Shown here piece after piece: positions 48,601 to 58,084 of a stretch of 64,000 nt of DNA; position 1 is the first letter of the stretch, and every line of letters begins with the position of its first letter. The stretch lies in the NCBI GenBank assembly GCA_030248065.1, contig JASAMV010008128.1, forward strand, positions 1 to 64,000, written 5' to 3'. Position numbers and translations under genes: made by a program. The stretch comes from Rhynchonema sp. JSB1_4. Taxonomy: Eukaryota > Nematoda > Chromadorea > Monhysterida > Xyalidae. A model generated the notes under the pieces. It had not been told where the DNA came from. It was given only the letters and a program-made list of their open reading frames with translations, and made no database searches.

Positions 48601-51454
48601 CATCTGACTTTCCCCCGTATCACGCATTTGAAAACGCGCTTAAAGGCAATGCGAATGCGCTTGATGAAGATCACGCAAACTATCAGTATTTGTTGGGCAG
48701 TGGATTGAGTCGGAATGAAGCACTGTGCCGTCTCGCGCTCGACACCGAACCACCAACAGGCCGTGCGCGCCATAAACACCTTCAAAGCCAGTTTACGGCA
48801 CGCGGCTACCGCCATTTGCTCGACTGGCACTGCGAATACGTATTGCGTGTTAGTTGATTTGCATTTCTGGTTATATGAGCCTAACCTTACCCTATCCTCG
48901 TTGTGTGTAGGATTGTGCTGGCGCTTTGCTCGCAACGGAACAACACTTAGACGCCTTCTTGGATGAATACAATTGTGATTTATTCGAAAAAGTCAGCATA
49001 TCCAGCTTGGCTTTCTCAATGTTCACGCGTGAACTTGCCGGAGTCGTCAACCCGTCAAGCGACTACCTGGCCCTACTTGACCCTCGCACGCGACGAACAA
49101 TAAAGGCTGCCTGTATTGGAGGTACACATGTGAGAGCAGAAAGCGGACAGTTAATCTAAAGCGCGGAGAATATCATTTCAGGAATATCCCACTCGTTCAC
49201 CAGGTGTTGCATTGCGGACTATTCCAAAATCAACCCTCACCAGTATGGCAACCAAGCGCGAACGGTCAAGTGCATTCGAACTCTGGACGCTAATTCGTGA
49301 GTAGCGCTTGTTCCGCAGTTGTTCTAATGCATATTCACCCCTTTCAACACCAGACTGTATCCGGGCACGATGGGCTTTATGAACTGTGAATGTCTGGGTT
49401 CGTATGGAGTTCGTCGCACCTCCGGCCCAGGAAATGTTCTCGGATTTCGAATGGATACAGTTTGCAATAGAGAAACAGAGGTGACATATGTAGGTTCGTA
49501 CGGTGGACCAAAACGACCCATCACCCATGTTCAGGCACTACGGTGGTTGATGTACATGCGCCGTACTGAGTTTGCCGCACCATGCGCTGTTACTGGCAAA
49601 ACACAACACATGCGTACTATTCTGAGTAAGGTATGGAACATGGTAAACATTTTATTTTGTATGTCAATTTTGAGTTCTGCTGCTTTATTAAGGATGGTGA
49701 AGCCGTGTTCACAGTTGGCGGTCACAAAATGTATGTCGACGGTTGTGTGACATGCCATGATGAATCCGGGGCACGAAAGTACATAGCGCTTGAATATTTG
49801 GGGTTGGTCTAATTTTTCACCACACAAATCCAGAACGCATACAGTTTTTAATTTTTTCATGTGTTTCTATCACGGTTGCACATGTGTTCGTCCGACCGAT
49901 CGAGACGAAGAACACCCCAAAGTTTCGGGCAAATCCTGGCAACAACTTTACGACGATACGATGACGCGGTTGGATTTACTGAAACAACATCCCCTGATCG
50001 TGAAGGTTATACATACATGGGGGTGTGAGTGGGACGTTGTTCGCAAACCAATCCAACATATCATCGACCATTGTCCAGGCTTGTTACCTTGGGATCGAGA
50101 AAAACAGTTTACCGAGGCTCGTGGTATCGAGTTGATACGTGAACAAAAAATTTACGGGTTCGTCGAAGTTTCAATGACCACCCCGCTCGATCTGCGGCAC
50201 AAGTTCAGCATCTTCCCACCATTTTTCACTCATGATGAAGTTGCTTGTGGCCAGCTTAGTGTTCAACAGCAACGCCTGGCTGAAAAGTACGGCGAAACCA
50301 AAGAAGCCGGAGTTCGGTGTGTGACTAATCGTTTTGACGCAGACAACATGGTGATCACAACCGAATTGTTCCGATGGTATCTGGATCAAGGACTGCACTG
50401 TCGTCGACTTCACACAATTGTTCAGTTTGGCGGTATGAGCATAAAGCCTTTTGAAAGTTGGTTGCATCGATTGAGGGCGAAAAGGACTAAAGCAGCACAG
50501 GCAGGAGATCGCATCCGAGAAGCCATTTGCAAACAGCTTCTGGTGTGCTCCTATGGCTACCCGCTTGCTCAATGCCGCTGTCGTGTCTGTTTGGGTGATG
50601 CAAAGAAACTACGTAGCCTCGTAAAGCACCGCTCTCAAGTTGTTGATGTGCTACCTGCCGGAAGAAGTGGCGGTCGTCAACACGAATATCTTGAAATCGT
50701 CATGCAGCCACGAAATCGATATCTCAACTTGCCAATGCAATTCGCTGCTTCTGTGCTCAATAACAGTAAACTGGTTTTGTTGAAGTTTGTGTACGAGTTT
50801 TTGGACAAATTTTTCCCGCGCGACACCTGGATGATGTGTTTAATGGATACAGATAGTGTGTGCATCGCCACAAGTTCGTCAACGTACGAGGACATGTGCA
50901 GACCAGCGCTATTGGCCGACTTCAATCTGGAATGTAAAAAGTGGCTCGTTCCACACGAATCCGACCCTCAATACGCCGAACTATCCAAATATCCGCTTCT
51001 TTTCAAGGTAGAGGCTGAAGCGCATGTCCTGCTGAGCACGTCACCAAAGTGCTACGAGTTGGCTGCTCGTGGTTCGTTGAGACCAGTGAAACAGGCTCAA
51101 AAAGGAATACAACTTGCGCACGCTGCCAACCAGAAGCTACAAACGTTTGAGTGCTTCTTTCGTGCTGTTTTTGATGTGCTCAACCATAATCGCGCTTGGA
51201 AAGCCGGTTTTCGTTACAACCATTTATACAATTCCACCGTGACGTATGAGCAGTCGTTGAGAGCTTTCAGTGTCATTTCCAGGAAACTCAAATATTGTAC
51301 TACGGGGGTGCATTATTTTCCGTTAGAATACACAGATGAACAAGGGCGCGGACTCGGCTGTGATCTAGAACCGCACCCCATTAATCTACCTGACATTTGG
51401 CAACAGATTTTGTGCTGTTTACGTGTGTGTGACCACAATAACCACGACAACTAA
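45650..51454 (+). CDS. Polinton DNA polymerase B with N-terminal C2H2 zinc fingers, 11 exons
   Basis: Protein-primed-type family B polymerase that replicates the element. Exons: 45,650-45,856, 45,926-46,399, 46,458-47,027, 47,135-47,571, 47,629-48,276, 48,332-48,848, 48,911-49,121, 49,182-49,296, 49,354-49,630, 49,693-49,802, 49,834-51,454, in phase for about 1,728 residues. The 47,027/47,135 junction is the least certain. The N terminus has a basic start (MPKRRKRAR), acidic and Q-rich linkers, and three C2H2-type fingers (two with exact C-x2-C-x12-H-x3-H), plus a later C2HC finger. 3'-5' exonuclease motifs are FDCE (Exo I), NSNRYD-type Exo II, and YVLRD (Exo III). Motif A is a DANS/LYP motif split by an intron, and motif C is MDTDSVCI. 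Motif B is unusual: KQLLVCSYGY in place of the normal KxxxNSxYG. The fingers could be a separate gene. Confidence 0.9.
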
Positions 51455-51656
51455 CTCTGACCTTGTCACACACAGATTTGTTGTTGGCACGCCTCGCTCG
51501 ACTTTTTTCCAAGGCCGAAAAAGTTGAAAACTTCGCATTTTTTGGAACTGATGCAAAGATTGTTTTTGATTAAAGTATTTTGTATATAATTTGCACCACC
51601 GAGATATATATATGTATGCATTTTCATATTACACAATATAAATTTGATAAAACAAG
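51455..51656. other. Convergent 3' spacer
   Basis: AT-rich spacer between the ends of the polymerase (+) and the small gene on the minus strand, with TATATATATGTATG near 51,605. No coding feature. Confidence 0.6.
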
Positions 51657-52058
51657 TCAGTCACGTCGTGCACAGTTGGGATAGTTTCTATCGAGAAACG
51701 CAGCCAAAAGCAACACATTGTCTTGATTGTTGTTCAGCCATTTGGTCATGCTTCGGTCCATATCCATCCACCAACAGAATACTGCTATTTTTGTCAATTC
51801 TTTGGTTCTGTAGTGGCTGTCGATCACACGATCAAAGCAATCCCAAGCCGATTCCACCGGCAGAAATGCATCATCGAAGGTCATTCGACCGGCCAATTCT
51901 GCATTGTGTTCGAGCAAATATTCGCTTGGCAGATTGTAACTGCGTTCCAGCTGTAAATGTTGAATGTAGCTGGCGGCACGGGGTCCAACTATATCGACAA
52001 AATAGTGATGTAGTAGATCATATTCACATTGTGCCAAATCGGCGGCAGAAAGCGACAT
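51657..52058 (-). CDS. Small Polinton protein A, paralogue of the gene at 52,429
   Basis: Uncharacterised, 133 residues, single exon, alpha-helical looking, rich in Trp/Tyr/Leu. It shares with the 52,429-52,881 protein two conserved blocks at equivalent places: SYNLPSEYLLEH (about residue 40) against SYNRPSQYLREH, and a C-terminal LDRNYPNCARR against LDKNYPHCALR. The two genes are divergent with a 370-bp spacer. The role is unknown; no enzymatic motif seen. Confidence 0.75.
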   Translation of the reverse strand: MSLSAADLAQCEYDLLHHYFVDIVGPRAASYIQHLQLERSYNLPSEYLLEHNAELAGRMTFDDAFLPVESAWDCFDRVIDSHYRTKELTKIAVFCWWMDMDRSMTKWLNNNQDNVLLLAAFLDRNYPNCARRD

Positions 52059-52428
52059 TTTGAGCGACTAAAACTTGAATGATTGGATTGGACGGAAGAA
52101 CTTTTACGCTGATCGATTTCCTGAACAACTGGCCGAAATTAATGGGTCTGTAAAAATCGCGTGCCCGCGAACAACAGTTAGTTTGATCGACAATTCAAAC
52201 AACCACGCACCACACGTTAGGTCCGATATTATACTATCGTCAAGTTTTATTTGGGGCTTTGTGGTACATACGAAATACGGTAGACATGAAAACCGCATAA
52301 GCAGCCACCATATAGTTCCGGTTAGCTACATGCGCCTATTTATGTGGTGGCTGCTGCTGCTGCTGCTCGCACACACGCTCACACACACGTTGGACAGAAA
52401 CGCCACATTGGTCTTTTTCTAAATTCGC
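52059..52428. promoter_or_regulatory. Shared spacer between divergent small paralogues
   Basis: Both flanking genes start outward from here, so it presumably holds two promoters. It contains CTGCTGCTGCTGCTGCT and CACACA/CTCACACACACG microsatellites near 52,340-52,395. No TATA element was assigned. Confidence 0.4.
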
Positions 52429-52881
52429 ATGAACCACAGTTCCTCCTTCAAAACAATCATGAAAAGACCAGTTCCAGGTGAAGATCGGTCAGAATTTGCC
52501 ATTCGCTATATCTATCCCGCTGAAATTTTGCTGGCCAACTTGTTCTATGTAAATAAATTGGCAAAAGTAATTGCTAATCACATTCGCTCACTGGGCCTGG
52601 CCGCCAGTTACAATCGTCCGTCACAGTATCTGCGCGAACATTGGGCGGCATTCGTCGTCAGCATTGAAGACACGTTCGAATGGCAATGTGCTCAGTTCAA
52701 TGCTGCCGAGGCGCTGGACTTCAAGCGTCTGGCAAAGGAAATCTCAATCACAGTCAGCTCGATGTACGTACACGAGTGGCGCCCTTTGGCTGCGTGGGCC
52801 GCGGTTGATTCTCATTTCGAACTGATGTGCGTCGAACTGGACAAAAACTATCCGCACTGTGCGTTGCGCAAAACACGATAA
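52429..52881 (+). CDS. Small Polinton protein B, paralogue of the gene at 51,657
   Basis: Uncharacterised, 150 residues (139 or so if the second Met, MKRPVPGEDRSEF, is used). Single exon, helical, with W-rich stretches. The conserved blocks SYNRPSQYLREH and LDKNYPHCALR place it in one family with prot A, but intervening sequence is strongly diverged, so the duplication is old. Nothing visible suggests an enzyme. Confidence 0.75.
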   Translation: MNHSSSFKTIMKRPVPGEDRSEFAIRYIYPAEILLANLFYVNKLAKVIANHIRSLGLAASYNRPSQYLREHWAAFVVSIEDTFEWQCAQFNAAEALDFKRLAKEISITVSSMYVHEWRPLAAWAAVDSHFELMCVELDKNYPHCALRKTR

Positions 52882-53677
52882 ACTTCCATTTCTGATTTTG
52901 TATGAGCATATTCACTTTGATTCAACGATCAACCAATCATACCAGCCGCGCATGTGGTCACCGGTTCACATTGTGTACTACTTTGTTCTTCGCCGCCACT
53001 AATACTGTATTATCAATGAATGTTTGTCGTGAAAGAAGCCAGTTTCGTTTGTATCAAACCACACACGCACCACGGTTACTGTTGGGCGATTCATGCCAGA
53101 AAATGTTCTGCTGATCCACCGAACGCCCAACTGCACGTGACAAAACACATGATTGATATCCCGCCGTATCATCTAACATTTATGGTGTTGGTTGGTCAGC
53201 CGGTTGTGCTTCGGTACTCATATATGTACGGTACTCGCTTTAGCACAGGCGGTCCCTGGTTGCATTCTGATTGTGTCACAAGGCTATGCGACAACTGCTG
53301 ATGGGGCCCCAACATCTACCAATTCAAGCCATGATCACCACTGTGCTTGTGGCCAAAACGTATGTTCACACACACGCACACACATACGCACACAGATACA
53401 ACCCCATATACATACACTCCGATTTTTTTATTAATTGCTGTAAGCCGATCGAGCTGGGCGCCACGGTGCGCAACTACACACGACGGTCAGTATTAGGGGT
53501 GGCGGTTATCTTGTAACGCTTGGTCTCCTTCCCTTTGGTCAGCATTTCAAATATCGTATTTGCTAGCTAACATCTGTATATGTAACTCCACGAACTTTTC
53601 TTCTCGCATACAAATATTGGAACTGCGACTTTGACATTTAAGTACCACACATTTTTCATTTCATTCATTTCCCTTTC
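52882..53677. other. Possible unresolved spliced gene(s)
   Basis: Coding-like pieces alternate between frames on the plus strand. One is 53,020-53,301, 93 codons with several Cys and His. Another is a piece ending at GGCCAAAAC/GTATGT near 53,359 that could splice to about 53,446 across a CACACA-rich intron. No arrangement was convincing enough to call a product. Confidence 0.3.
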
Positions 53678-53845
53678 ATGCCGTCTAAAGACCACCCATT
53701 TTTTATTTTAATGACTTCCGCCAGTACCAAAAAAGTTCCAGAATTTTACTTACGGAACCCTGTTTACGGAAATGAAGTCGACTATGGGCGAATTTGTCAT
53801 GTGCCGCAAGTCAGCAACTTTTATAACACATTAATAAAAACTTGA
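53678..53845 (+). CDS. Possible 55-codon Polinton ORF
   Basis: ATG at 53,678 to TGA at 53,843-53,845. Starts MPSKDHPFFI and contains NPVYGNEVDYGRICHV; charged and aromatic composition looks protein-like. It ends inside the first unit of the 82-bp repeat. No homologue recognised; it could be an exon or chance. Confidence 0.35.
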   Translation: MPSKDHPFFILMTSASTKKVPEFYLRNPVYGNEVDYGRICHVPQVSNFYNTLIKT

Positions 53846-53999
53846 GAAACTGGACCCCGTATCGACCAGCTGTGCACCCGCCTGTCACGTGACATGGTGG
53901 CGGGTGTTGTGAAAATAAAAAACTTGAGAAACTGGACCCCGTATCGACCAGCTGCGCACCCGCCTGTCACGTGACATGGTGGCGGGTGTTGTGAAATCA
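53836..53999. repeat. Two-copy 82-bp tandem repeat with a CACGTG-centred inverted repeat
   Basis: Units start at about 53,836 and 53,918 and are almost identical (CTTGAGAAACTGGACCCCGT…). Each contains CACCCGCC…TGTCACGTGACA…GGCGGGTG, an inverted repeat centred on TCACGTGA. Another TCACGTGA lies at about 54,157. Located in the longest non-core stretch of the element. Confidence 0.85.
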
Positions 54000-54290
54000 C
54001 ATTGGTCGCTTGTTTACGGAAATGAGGCACGGTCGCCAGCGCATAACCACAGGCGACCGAAAGCTCGTACCTACGACAATTACTCACAAAATTTGACAAG
54101 AATTGGAAAGCGCTTCCTGCGACCACCAACTTTTGACTTACAATAGGAAATCATTTGTCACGTGATACAGCGCGGAAAGCACTAGATTTCACTTTGGACT
54201 TTTGTTCAACAACCGTTCACAACATTGAGGGAACAAACTTATAAGTTTTGCTCTGATTAAAGATTGCACATTACAATCTCATACGAAACA

Positions 54291-54886
54291 ATGGCAAAAG
54301 AGCTGGCAGAGCAAGCAATGATTGCGGGACCAAAGGTGAAAGATGAAAGATGGCCAATCTATTCATTGATCGCGGGAGACAACGAATTGAAGGGCGAACA
54401 GGATCGAAGCGCGGAGGACGTCGGCCATGAGCTGGGTGCTCAGTCGTTAGTGATTGGTGATGCGCCACAACTGTGTCAGTATGGGTCGCATGGGCTGACG
54501 TATGTGCTCGATGCCAACGACCAACAACGTTATGGTACGGTCATTTCAATTTATCACATTGTTCTGACTTCACGATTCGCCGAACATTTTACTTTACAGG
54601 TTGTCGCATCTATGCAAAGAACGGCGCAGAGGCATTTGTTGAGATCAGCCGCTACCAGGTACCACTGACCGCGTCCGCCGGCCAGCCACAACGTCTTGTT
54701 GACAATTCATGTTTGTTTTCAAAAAATTTTGTCACCTTTTGTGAATCATTGAGCAACCTATGTATACATGCAGCATTCAATCGCATGCAAGGCGTTCGTC
54801 TGCCATGGGCGTCGGCCAAGGCGCTCTTCGCGTTGTGTCGTGTGTTGGAGCGTGACGTTGCCGTCTGCAAACAAATGGCAAGCTAA
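54291..54886 (+). CDS. Small spliced Polinton gene, possibly PC4-like
   Basis: Two exons, 54,291-54,534 and 54,600-54,886, split inside a glycine codon, about 176 residues. The first half is acidic. The second half carries a strand-rich stretch (RIYAKNGAEAFVEISRYQ) and later a helix-like VRLPWASAKALFALCRVLE. That order and spacing recalls the ssDNA-binding PC4/p15 coactivator fold, which would suit replication or transcription of the element, but the match is by eye and weak. An in-frame upstream ATG at 54,264 exists; 54,291 was preferred because the sequence is protein-like from there on. Confidence 0.6.
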
Positions 54887-54922
54887 CAAACTCAGTTCCA
54901 AACTTCTTACAACAGCATAATC

Positions 54923-54928
54923 TTTATT
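54923..54928 (-). terminator. Polyadenylation signal of the leftward gene array
   Basis: AATAAA on the minus strand, a few bases after the stop of the 63-codon minus-strand ORF and 37 bases after the stop of the converging plus-strand gene. It marks the point where the two arms of the element converge. Confidence 0.6.
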
Positions 54929-54934
54929 GGTTGT

Positions 54935-55126
54935 TCAGGAACAAGGTCGTGCCGATTCGTACAGTCTGCCAAAGGCCTGAAGACACACACGCACGTCGCT
55001 GATGGAACCGTCATTTCCATAGTATTGTGCGATAAATTTGTATATCTGCCACAGTAAGAGAATTTTTGTTTTGAATTGAAAAACCACATCTGTACACTGT
55101 TTCCAGTTTTTAGTTCGAAAAATCAA
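54935..55126 (-). CDS. Small Polinton ORF, 63 residues
   Basis: ATG at 55,126 to TGA. Basic and aromatic start (MIFRTKNWKQC), an amphipathic middle (ILLLWQIYKFIAQYYG), and a helix-like tail. It is the last ORF of the leftward array, 124 bp after the previous gene and immediately before an AATAAA. No known family recognised; possibly a last exon. Confidence 0.5.
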   Translation of the reverse strand: MIFRTKNWKQCTDVVFQFKTKILLLWQIYKFIAQYYGNDGSISDVRVCLQAFGRLYESARPCS

Positions 55127-55250
55127 AATTGTGCACTGTCATTAGTTTTTAATTAGGTTTGCTTGCTTACTGCAATTTTGTCCCGGTTCTTTTGATTTAG
55201 GTATGATTAGAAACGTAGCCAGATGGATTTCCAAGCATTGAACAATTTTA

Positions 55251-56186
55251 TTAGCGAAGCCGATATAATGGAATAAACGTTTTGAGTTTAATATGTTTCT
55301 TGCCAGTTCCTTGTATCACATCGCCTACGCGTTGAGCTGAAATTAGTTCGGCAATCCTTTTCCGTTCGTTTGGCGATCTTGAGATTTCAGCAGGCTTCAA
55401 GCGTGAATGTTTTGCAAGTAACCGCAGAACGGACTCGTACCCGGCAATCTTTGGGTAGTTTGGTTTGTCTGGGTTTCGAGGAGCAACTAAACGTTGCAGA
55501 ATTTCGGCCAGATTGCTGCTCGCCACTGCTGTGTTGTTCACAACTATAGTTAAGTCGTCATTGAGGCGAAACCGATTCGTCGGTAGTTGTTTGAGTTCGG
55601 TGAGTAAGTTGGCCGCAAATTCCCTGGTTCTACCTTGCATATTGCCTAAAACAGTTAGTTCCTGTTGTCGCTGCTGTTGTTCTGCTTGTTCGGTTGCTGA
55701 TGTTGATGGCGCCGGTGGTTGATCTTCGGGTGTGTCTGGAGAGGTGGGCGATTTTGCTTGTGTAACTTCAAAAAGCGAGTCGGACACATCGAAGTTTGGT
55801 TGCGGCAATCCTTTAATTGGTGTCGACATCTGGGGAGGCGGTGGCGGTGGTTTTGCTGTTTTGTCGAGCCTGCCAGTCATGCTTTGTGTTGGCGCTGCTT
55901 GTGCCGGTGTTGTAATGTCCGAACCGAACAACCCCAACTCATCGGATGGTTGAATATGACCTCGGTATGTTGCAATATCCTGATAGAGTCGCGCGATTTC
56001 TTGTCTTTTTTGATGCGCACTCATTGACGGGTCCACCAGCACCCTATCAAGCGACGAATCGGCGTCAAGCAGCAATTGTAAGTTCGGGTTCGAAAAGTAT
56101 TTCTCGGTTCTTCTCAGCCGGCTTGCATATTCTGGGTCAACCAGCAAAAAGCGTTTAAAGGAGGCTAAACTTCCTTTTGATGCCAT
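55251..56186 (-). CDS. Conserved Polinton structural-type protein with N-terminal LVDP segment
   Basis: 311 residues, single exon. N-terminal helical domain containing FLLVDPEYASRL, then a Pro/Gln-rich disordered linker (residues about 100-170), then a C-terminal domain (LNDDLTIVVNN; SNLAEILQRLV; YESVLRLLAKHSRL). The LVDP-plus-helix N terminus and disordered middle resemble an uncharacterised protein found beside the capsid genes in many metazoan Polintons; this is from memory of the family, not a search. Starts 2 bp after the preceding stop. Probably a virion or scaffold component. Confidence 0.65.
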   Translation of the reverse strand: MASKGSLASFKRFLLVDPEYASRLRRTEKYFSNPNLQLLLDADSSLDRVLVDPSMSAHQKRQEIARLYQDIATYRGHIQPSDELGLFGSDITTPAQAAPTQSMTGRLDKTAKPPPPPPQMSTPIKGLPQPNFDVSDSLFEVTQAKSPTSPDTPEDQPPAPSTSATEQAEQQQRQQELTVLGNMQGRTREFAANLLTELKQLPTNRFRLNDDLTIVVNNTAVASSNLAEILQRLVAPRNPDKPNYPKIAGYESVLRLLAKHSRLKPAEISRSPNERKRIAELISAQRVGDVIQGTGKKHIKLKTFIPLYRLR

Positions 56187-56188
56187 AG

Positions 56189-56524
56189 TCAGTTCAGTTG
56201 GCCAGCGTGGTTTGCGTCGGACGCTATTTTGCTGATCAGAGATATCAGACCAAGATTTCGTTGGAAAAGGCGTCGCTTTAGAGCCGTGGTTTGTTGCTTG
56301 TTAGCGAACCGCAACAAAACGGGTTTGTATTGTCGTAGCTTTTGTAGTTGCTGTTTTGATAAAGTAAACGTGCCAGCGTGTATGTTGATCGTTATTGCAG
56401 TGAGTGTGCAAATTAACGATTTATTCGAATGTCGCAGTATGGCAATTTTAATTATGCGTGGGACTTTATTATCAGCCAACAATTTTAAATAATGATCATG
56501 ATTATTAAGTTGAGTCACGGGCAT
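56189..56524 (-). CDS. Small basic conserved Polinton protein
   Basis: 111 residues. Pattern NNHDHYLKLLAD, then IAILRHSNKSLICTL, then a basic LSKQQLQKLRQYKPVLLRFA stretch and a hydrophobic C-terminal helix. This is the layout of a short protein present in many metazoan Polintons/adintoviruses, of unknown function, possibly virion-associated. Its ATG overlaps the ATPase stop codon (TAATG). Confidence 0.7.
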   Translation of the reverse strand: MPVTQLNNHDHYLKLLADNKVPRIIKIAILRHSNKSLICTLTAITINIHAGTFTLSKQQLQKLRQYKPVLLRFANKQQTTALKRRLFQRNLGLISLISKIASDANHAGQLN

Positions 56525-57545
56525 TACTGCTTGATGGGGCGGTAGACGAATGTGTGCTCACCAGGTAAAACTCCAGTCAAAAATCGGAAATTCGGGTCGG
56601 CTTTCACGCCTAAATTAACCTGAAAATTGTTAAATTGAGACATTCCGAAAGGGCTAATAAGTACGAGAAAACAACAGACCATTAAATACCCATAAGCGTT
56701 TTTGTTCCAATCATGCGCATCACACAAGCTCTGTTTGAATATTGACAACACAACATTGCTGTTTCTTGGCATTAGTTGTCGTGACCAAGTTGATAAAGCG
56801 GCTTCACCCATCGCTGATTTGAACCAGACAAACAAACGAAAAAGAATATTAGGCTAAATCGTAGGTTTCAGATTGTATAAACGCAATTATTGCTCCTACT
56901 CTGTATTTCGCGCACAGCTGATAAAATCCCGACCAGATCCATAAATATTTTGTGTTAAGAAGAACGTAACACAGCTAAAATAGGTCATTTTGGTTGTGTT
57001 AATGAGTGATTTTGATTGGCTGTAGATGGCGAACTTACTTCAAATGATGGCCACAACCACTAAACAACATAGGTAACGCGGTTGTCTCTTTGGTGCGCCA
57101 AGAATAATCATCTGGAATAATGAGCATGCAATTGCACGATATGTGCTGTAATTTTCATAGAAGAACATCTAACCAAGAACAATAACAGCGGGTCGGGGAT
57201 CGGTCGGCGATCCCAGAGTTTCGGGTGTCAAAAAACTTTCGTCAAACGTTCTGCTTGTCAATAGACGCGCGCCGTACTGTGTTCGCAACTCGTCATATTT
57301 TGGTTGCCAAAATGTATAGATCAACAAAATGCGACGCGGCTCGGTACCGAAAATGTCTTTGAAGCATTTCAGCACCATACAGATCCAGTAGGTCTTGCCA
57401 CTTGAAGTTTTACCTTAAACAACATGAAAATTGGCATTTTTCAACAATAACAACAATAATAAATTAGTGACTGACCAGCTAGAATGGCATTGAATGGAAT
57501 TTGTGGCCATAAATTCACAATACATTCATTTTCAAAACCATTCAT
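56524..57545 (-). CDS. Polinton packaging ATPase (FtsK/HerA-like), one irregular exon junction
   Basis: Genome-packaging ATPase, about 243 residues. Exons in transcript order: 57,545-57,476, 57,413-57,174, 57,111-57,039, 56,974-56,900, about 56,853-56,680, 56,619-56,524. The Walker A loop is split over exons 1 and 2 (AG, then KTSSGKT). Walker B is also split (VIVL, then DDYS). A sensor-like LTQN lies in exon 4, and a conserved arginine-glutamine pair (SRQL) in exon 5. The junction between exons 4 and 5 does not fit a canonical GT-AG intron: the frame fixed by LTQN and the frame fixed by SRQL differ by one base at every available splice pair. The start overlaps the protease stop (ATGA). Confidence 0.85.
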
Positions 57546-58084
57546 TGTGTACACGCGATTAATGCTTGGAGACGACGTTTAGAAACACATTTCTTGTGTT
57601 TTTTGTTGAACCACTTGACTAAAAAATAATCGTTCAATGTTTGGTTCGTTGAGAACATGGACAAAATTTGCGGAACACTAATTTTGTAAAGAAATAAATG
57701 CGCTACGAACACACAATAAAGTCCACAAACGCAAGAAGTAGGAGATTGCAACTGGTTATCATTGAATTGCACCACCGTGTTGCGCTTGAAAGCTATTTCC
57801 TGCAATGCGCTCAACAACTGTGGGCAATTATACTGGACAGCTACTGTTTCTGGTCGACTGCCTAAGCTACAAACAAAAAACACGGTTTTTTCTCCAACAA
57901 GAACTACAATCCAATGACCAACCTTATTTTGATTAGCGCTAGTGCGGGATAATGTATTTAATATGATAATATTGAAAAGCAATGATAAATTAATGTCAGC
58001 CAAGGAAAATTCAGAAACCAGTTTAACACCTCTAAAATACGGTCTTGCCGAATGTAAACAACGATCTAACTCGTCCGAGTTCAT
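57542..58084 (-). CDS. Adenain-like cysteine protease of the Polinton
   Basis: Maturation protease of the Ulp1/adenain fold that would process capsid precursors. 180 residues in a single exon, close to adenovirus protease length. Active-site candidates: His in KVGHWIVVLV, and Cys in QSPTSCVCGLYC, where CGxxC follows the QSP oxyanion-side Gln. Starts inside the major capsid stop (ATGA) and ends inside the ATPase start (ATGA), which places it in the assembly gene block. Confidence 0.9.
   Translation of the reverse strand: MNSDELDRCLHSARPYFRGVKLVSEFSLADINLSLLFNIIILNTLSRTSANQNKVGHWIVVLVGEKTVFFVCSLGSRPETVAVQYNCPQLLSALQEIAFKRNTVVQFNDNQLQSPTSCVCGLYCVFVAHLFLYKISVPQILSMFSTNQTLNDYFLVKWFNKKHKKCVSKRRLQALIACTQ

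Noticed and set aside
57169..57378. Stand-alone small ATP-binding ORF
   Set aside because: It is exon 2 of the spliced ATPase; Walker A lies across the upstream junction and Walker B across the downstream one.
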